Assembly: GCA_013696915.1 (NCBI GenBank)
Contig: JACCXR010000160.1
Span: 1 to 6,433, forward strand
DNA length: 6,433 bases
Direction: 5' to 3'
From: Euzebyaceae bacterium
Lineage (GTDB): Bacteria > Actinomycetota > Nitriliruptoria > Euzebyales > Egibacteraceae
The translations under genes were made by a program, and so were the position numbers. The notes below the pieces were generated by a model that saw nothing but the letters and a program-made list of their open reading frames with translations, had not been told where the DNA came from and did not search any database. Shown in pieces: positions 6,120 to 6,433 of this stretch. Numbering within the stretch: position 1 is the stretch's first letter; each line of letters starts with the position of its first letter.

Positions 6120-6183
6120 CCTCGTCAGATCCGGGCCTCGTCAGCTCCGGGCCCCGTCAGCTCCGGGTCTCGTCAGATCCAGG
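6120..6183. repeat. Four tandem copies of a 16-bp repeat
   Basis: The units are CCTCGTCAGATCCGGG (6120-6135), CCTCGTCAGCTCCGGG (6136-6151), CCCCGTCAGCTCCGGG (6152-6167) and TCTCGTCAGATCCAGG (6168-6183). They differ at a few positions only (A or C after CGTCAG; first and third bases; one G to A), so the array is partly degenerate. It starts 4 bp after the terC stop and covers the minus-strand end of the NRPS fragment. On the minus strand each unit contains TGA; since 16 is not a multiple of 3, the copies put a stop in all three minus-strand frames. Function unknown; no good stem-loop is formed. Confidence 0.85.
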
Positions 6184-6433
6184 TCCGGGGCAGCTCGCCG
6201 CGGCGCAGCGCCTCCCGCGCGCCGCCGCGCCGCCGGCGCGGGGACGGTCCGTCGGAAGGCTCGGGGCCGGGAGCTGCCCTCCGAGCTGCCGCCTCCAGTA
6301 GGCGAGCTCGTTCTGCAGGAGCTCTTCGCGGAGGGAGTCTCTCTGCCAGTCCGCGAAGTCCGCGTACTGCATCGGCACGTCGGGGAGAGGCGAGGGGAGG
6401 CCATGGAGGAACGCGCCGTAGAGTGCCCCCAGC
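6157..6433 (-). pseudogene. Nonribosomal peptide synthetase condensation-domain fragment, truncated
   Basis: Read from the right edge, the minus strand gives LGALYGAFLHGLPSPLPDV, then PMQYADFADWQRDSL, then NELAYWRRQLGG and SLPTDRPR. This is the stretch that follows the HHxxxDG active-site motif in peptide-bond-forming condensation domains of nonribosomal peptide synthetases; the motif itself would lie just outside the window. Homology ends at about 6238, after 65 codons. The frame then runs 26 low-complexity Ala/Gly/Arg codons to a TGA at 6157-6159. A complete domain needs a further 200 or more residues, and none of the other minus-strand frames supplies them. The gene is therefore cut in mid-domain, probably by a deletion or rearrangement near 6215-6240. 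What remains upstream cannot be seen, so the full gene could be a long synthetase with a broken end or only a relic. Confidence 0.82.

Noticed and set aside
6120..6183. CRISPR-like array
   Set aside because: The units are only 16 bp and directly adjacent, with no spacers and no cas genes in view; it is a simple tandem repeat.

Overview
The window is GC-rich throughout and its genes favour G or C in third codon positions. It has a menaquinol-type cytochrome bc operon in the order qcrC-qcrA-qcrB, a three-helix Rieske protein with a Tat-like motif before helix 3, and strong GGAGG-type ribosome binding sites. Together these point to a high-GC actinobacterium. The genus cannot be fixed from the sequence; a Geodermatophilaceae- or Frankia-like lineage is only a guess.

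Layout: (1) 1-689, + strand, the C-terminal half of a haem catalase, cut by the window edge. (2) 727-1215, - strand, a GNAT N-acetyltransferase convergent with the catalase. (3) A divergent intergenic region of about 200 bp. (4) 1418-4582, + strand, qcrC, qcrA and qcrB, which encode a complete cytochrome bc complex: dihaem cytochrome c, Rieske iron-sulfur protein and cytochrome b. A candidate terminator follows. (5) 4743-4892, a 49-residue two-helix hydrophobic protein with an excellent ribosome binding site. (6) About 4921-5047, a yybP-ykoY-type manganese riboswitch, then a strong GC hairpin, then a TerC-family membrane protein read from a TTG start (5096-6115). (7) 6120-6183, four tandem copies of a 16-bp repeat. 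(8) 6157-6433, - strand, a fragment of a nonribosomal peptide synthetase condensation domain that enters from the right edge and stops in mid-domain.

How the parts fit: the bc operon encodes the quinol-oxidising respiratory segment, but without the ctaE that usually precedes qcrC in actinobacteria, so it may be a second or relocated copy. The catalase removes peroxide. The terC gene with its manganese riboswitch reads as a metal-homeostasis unit, most likely Mn2+ export induced by Mn2+. The NRPS remnant and the tandem repeat mark a decayed or rearranged right end. Nothing here amounts to a wholly new system. The riboswitch with a variant loop, the stand-alone bc operon and the repeat-capped NRPS fragment deserve the closest look.
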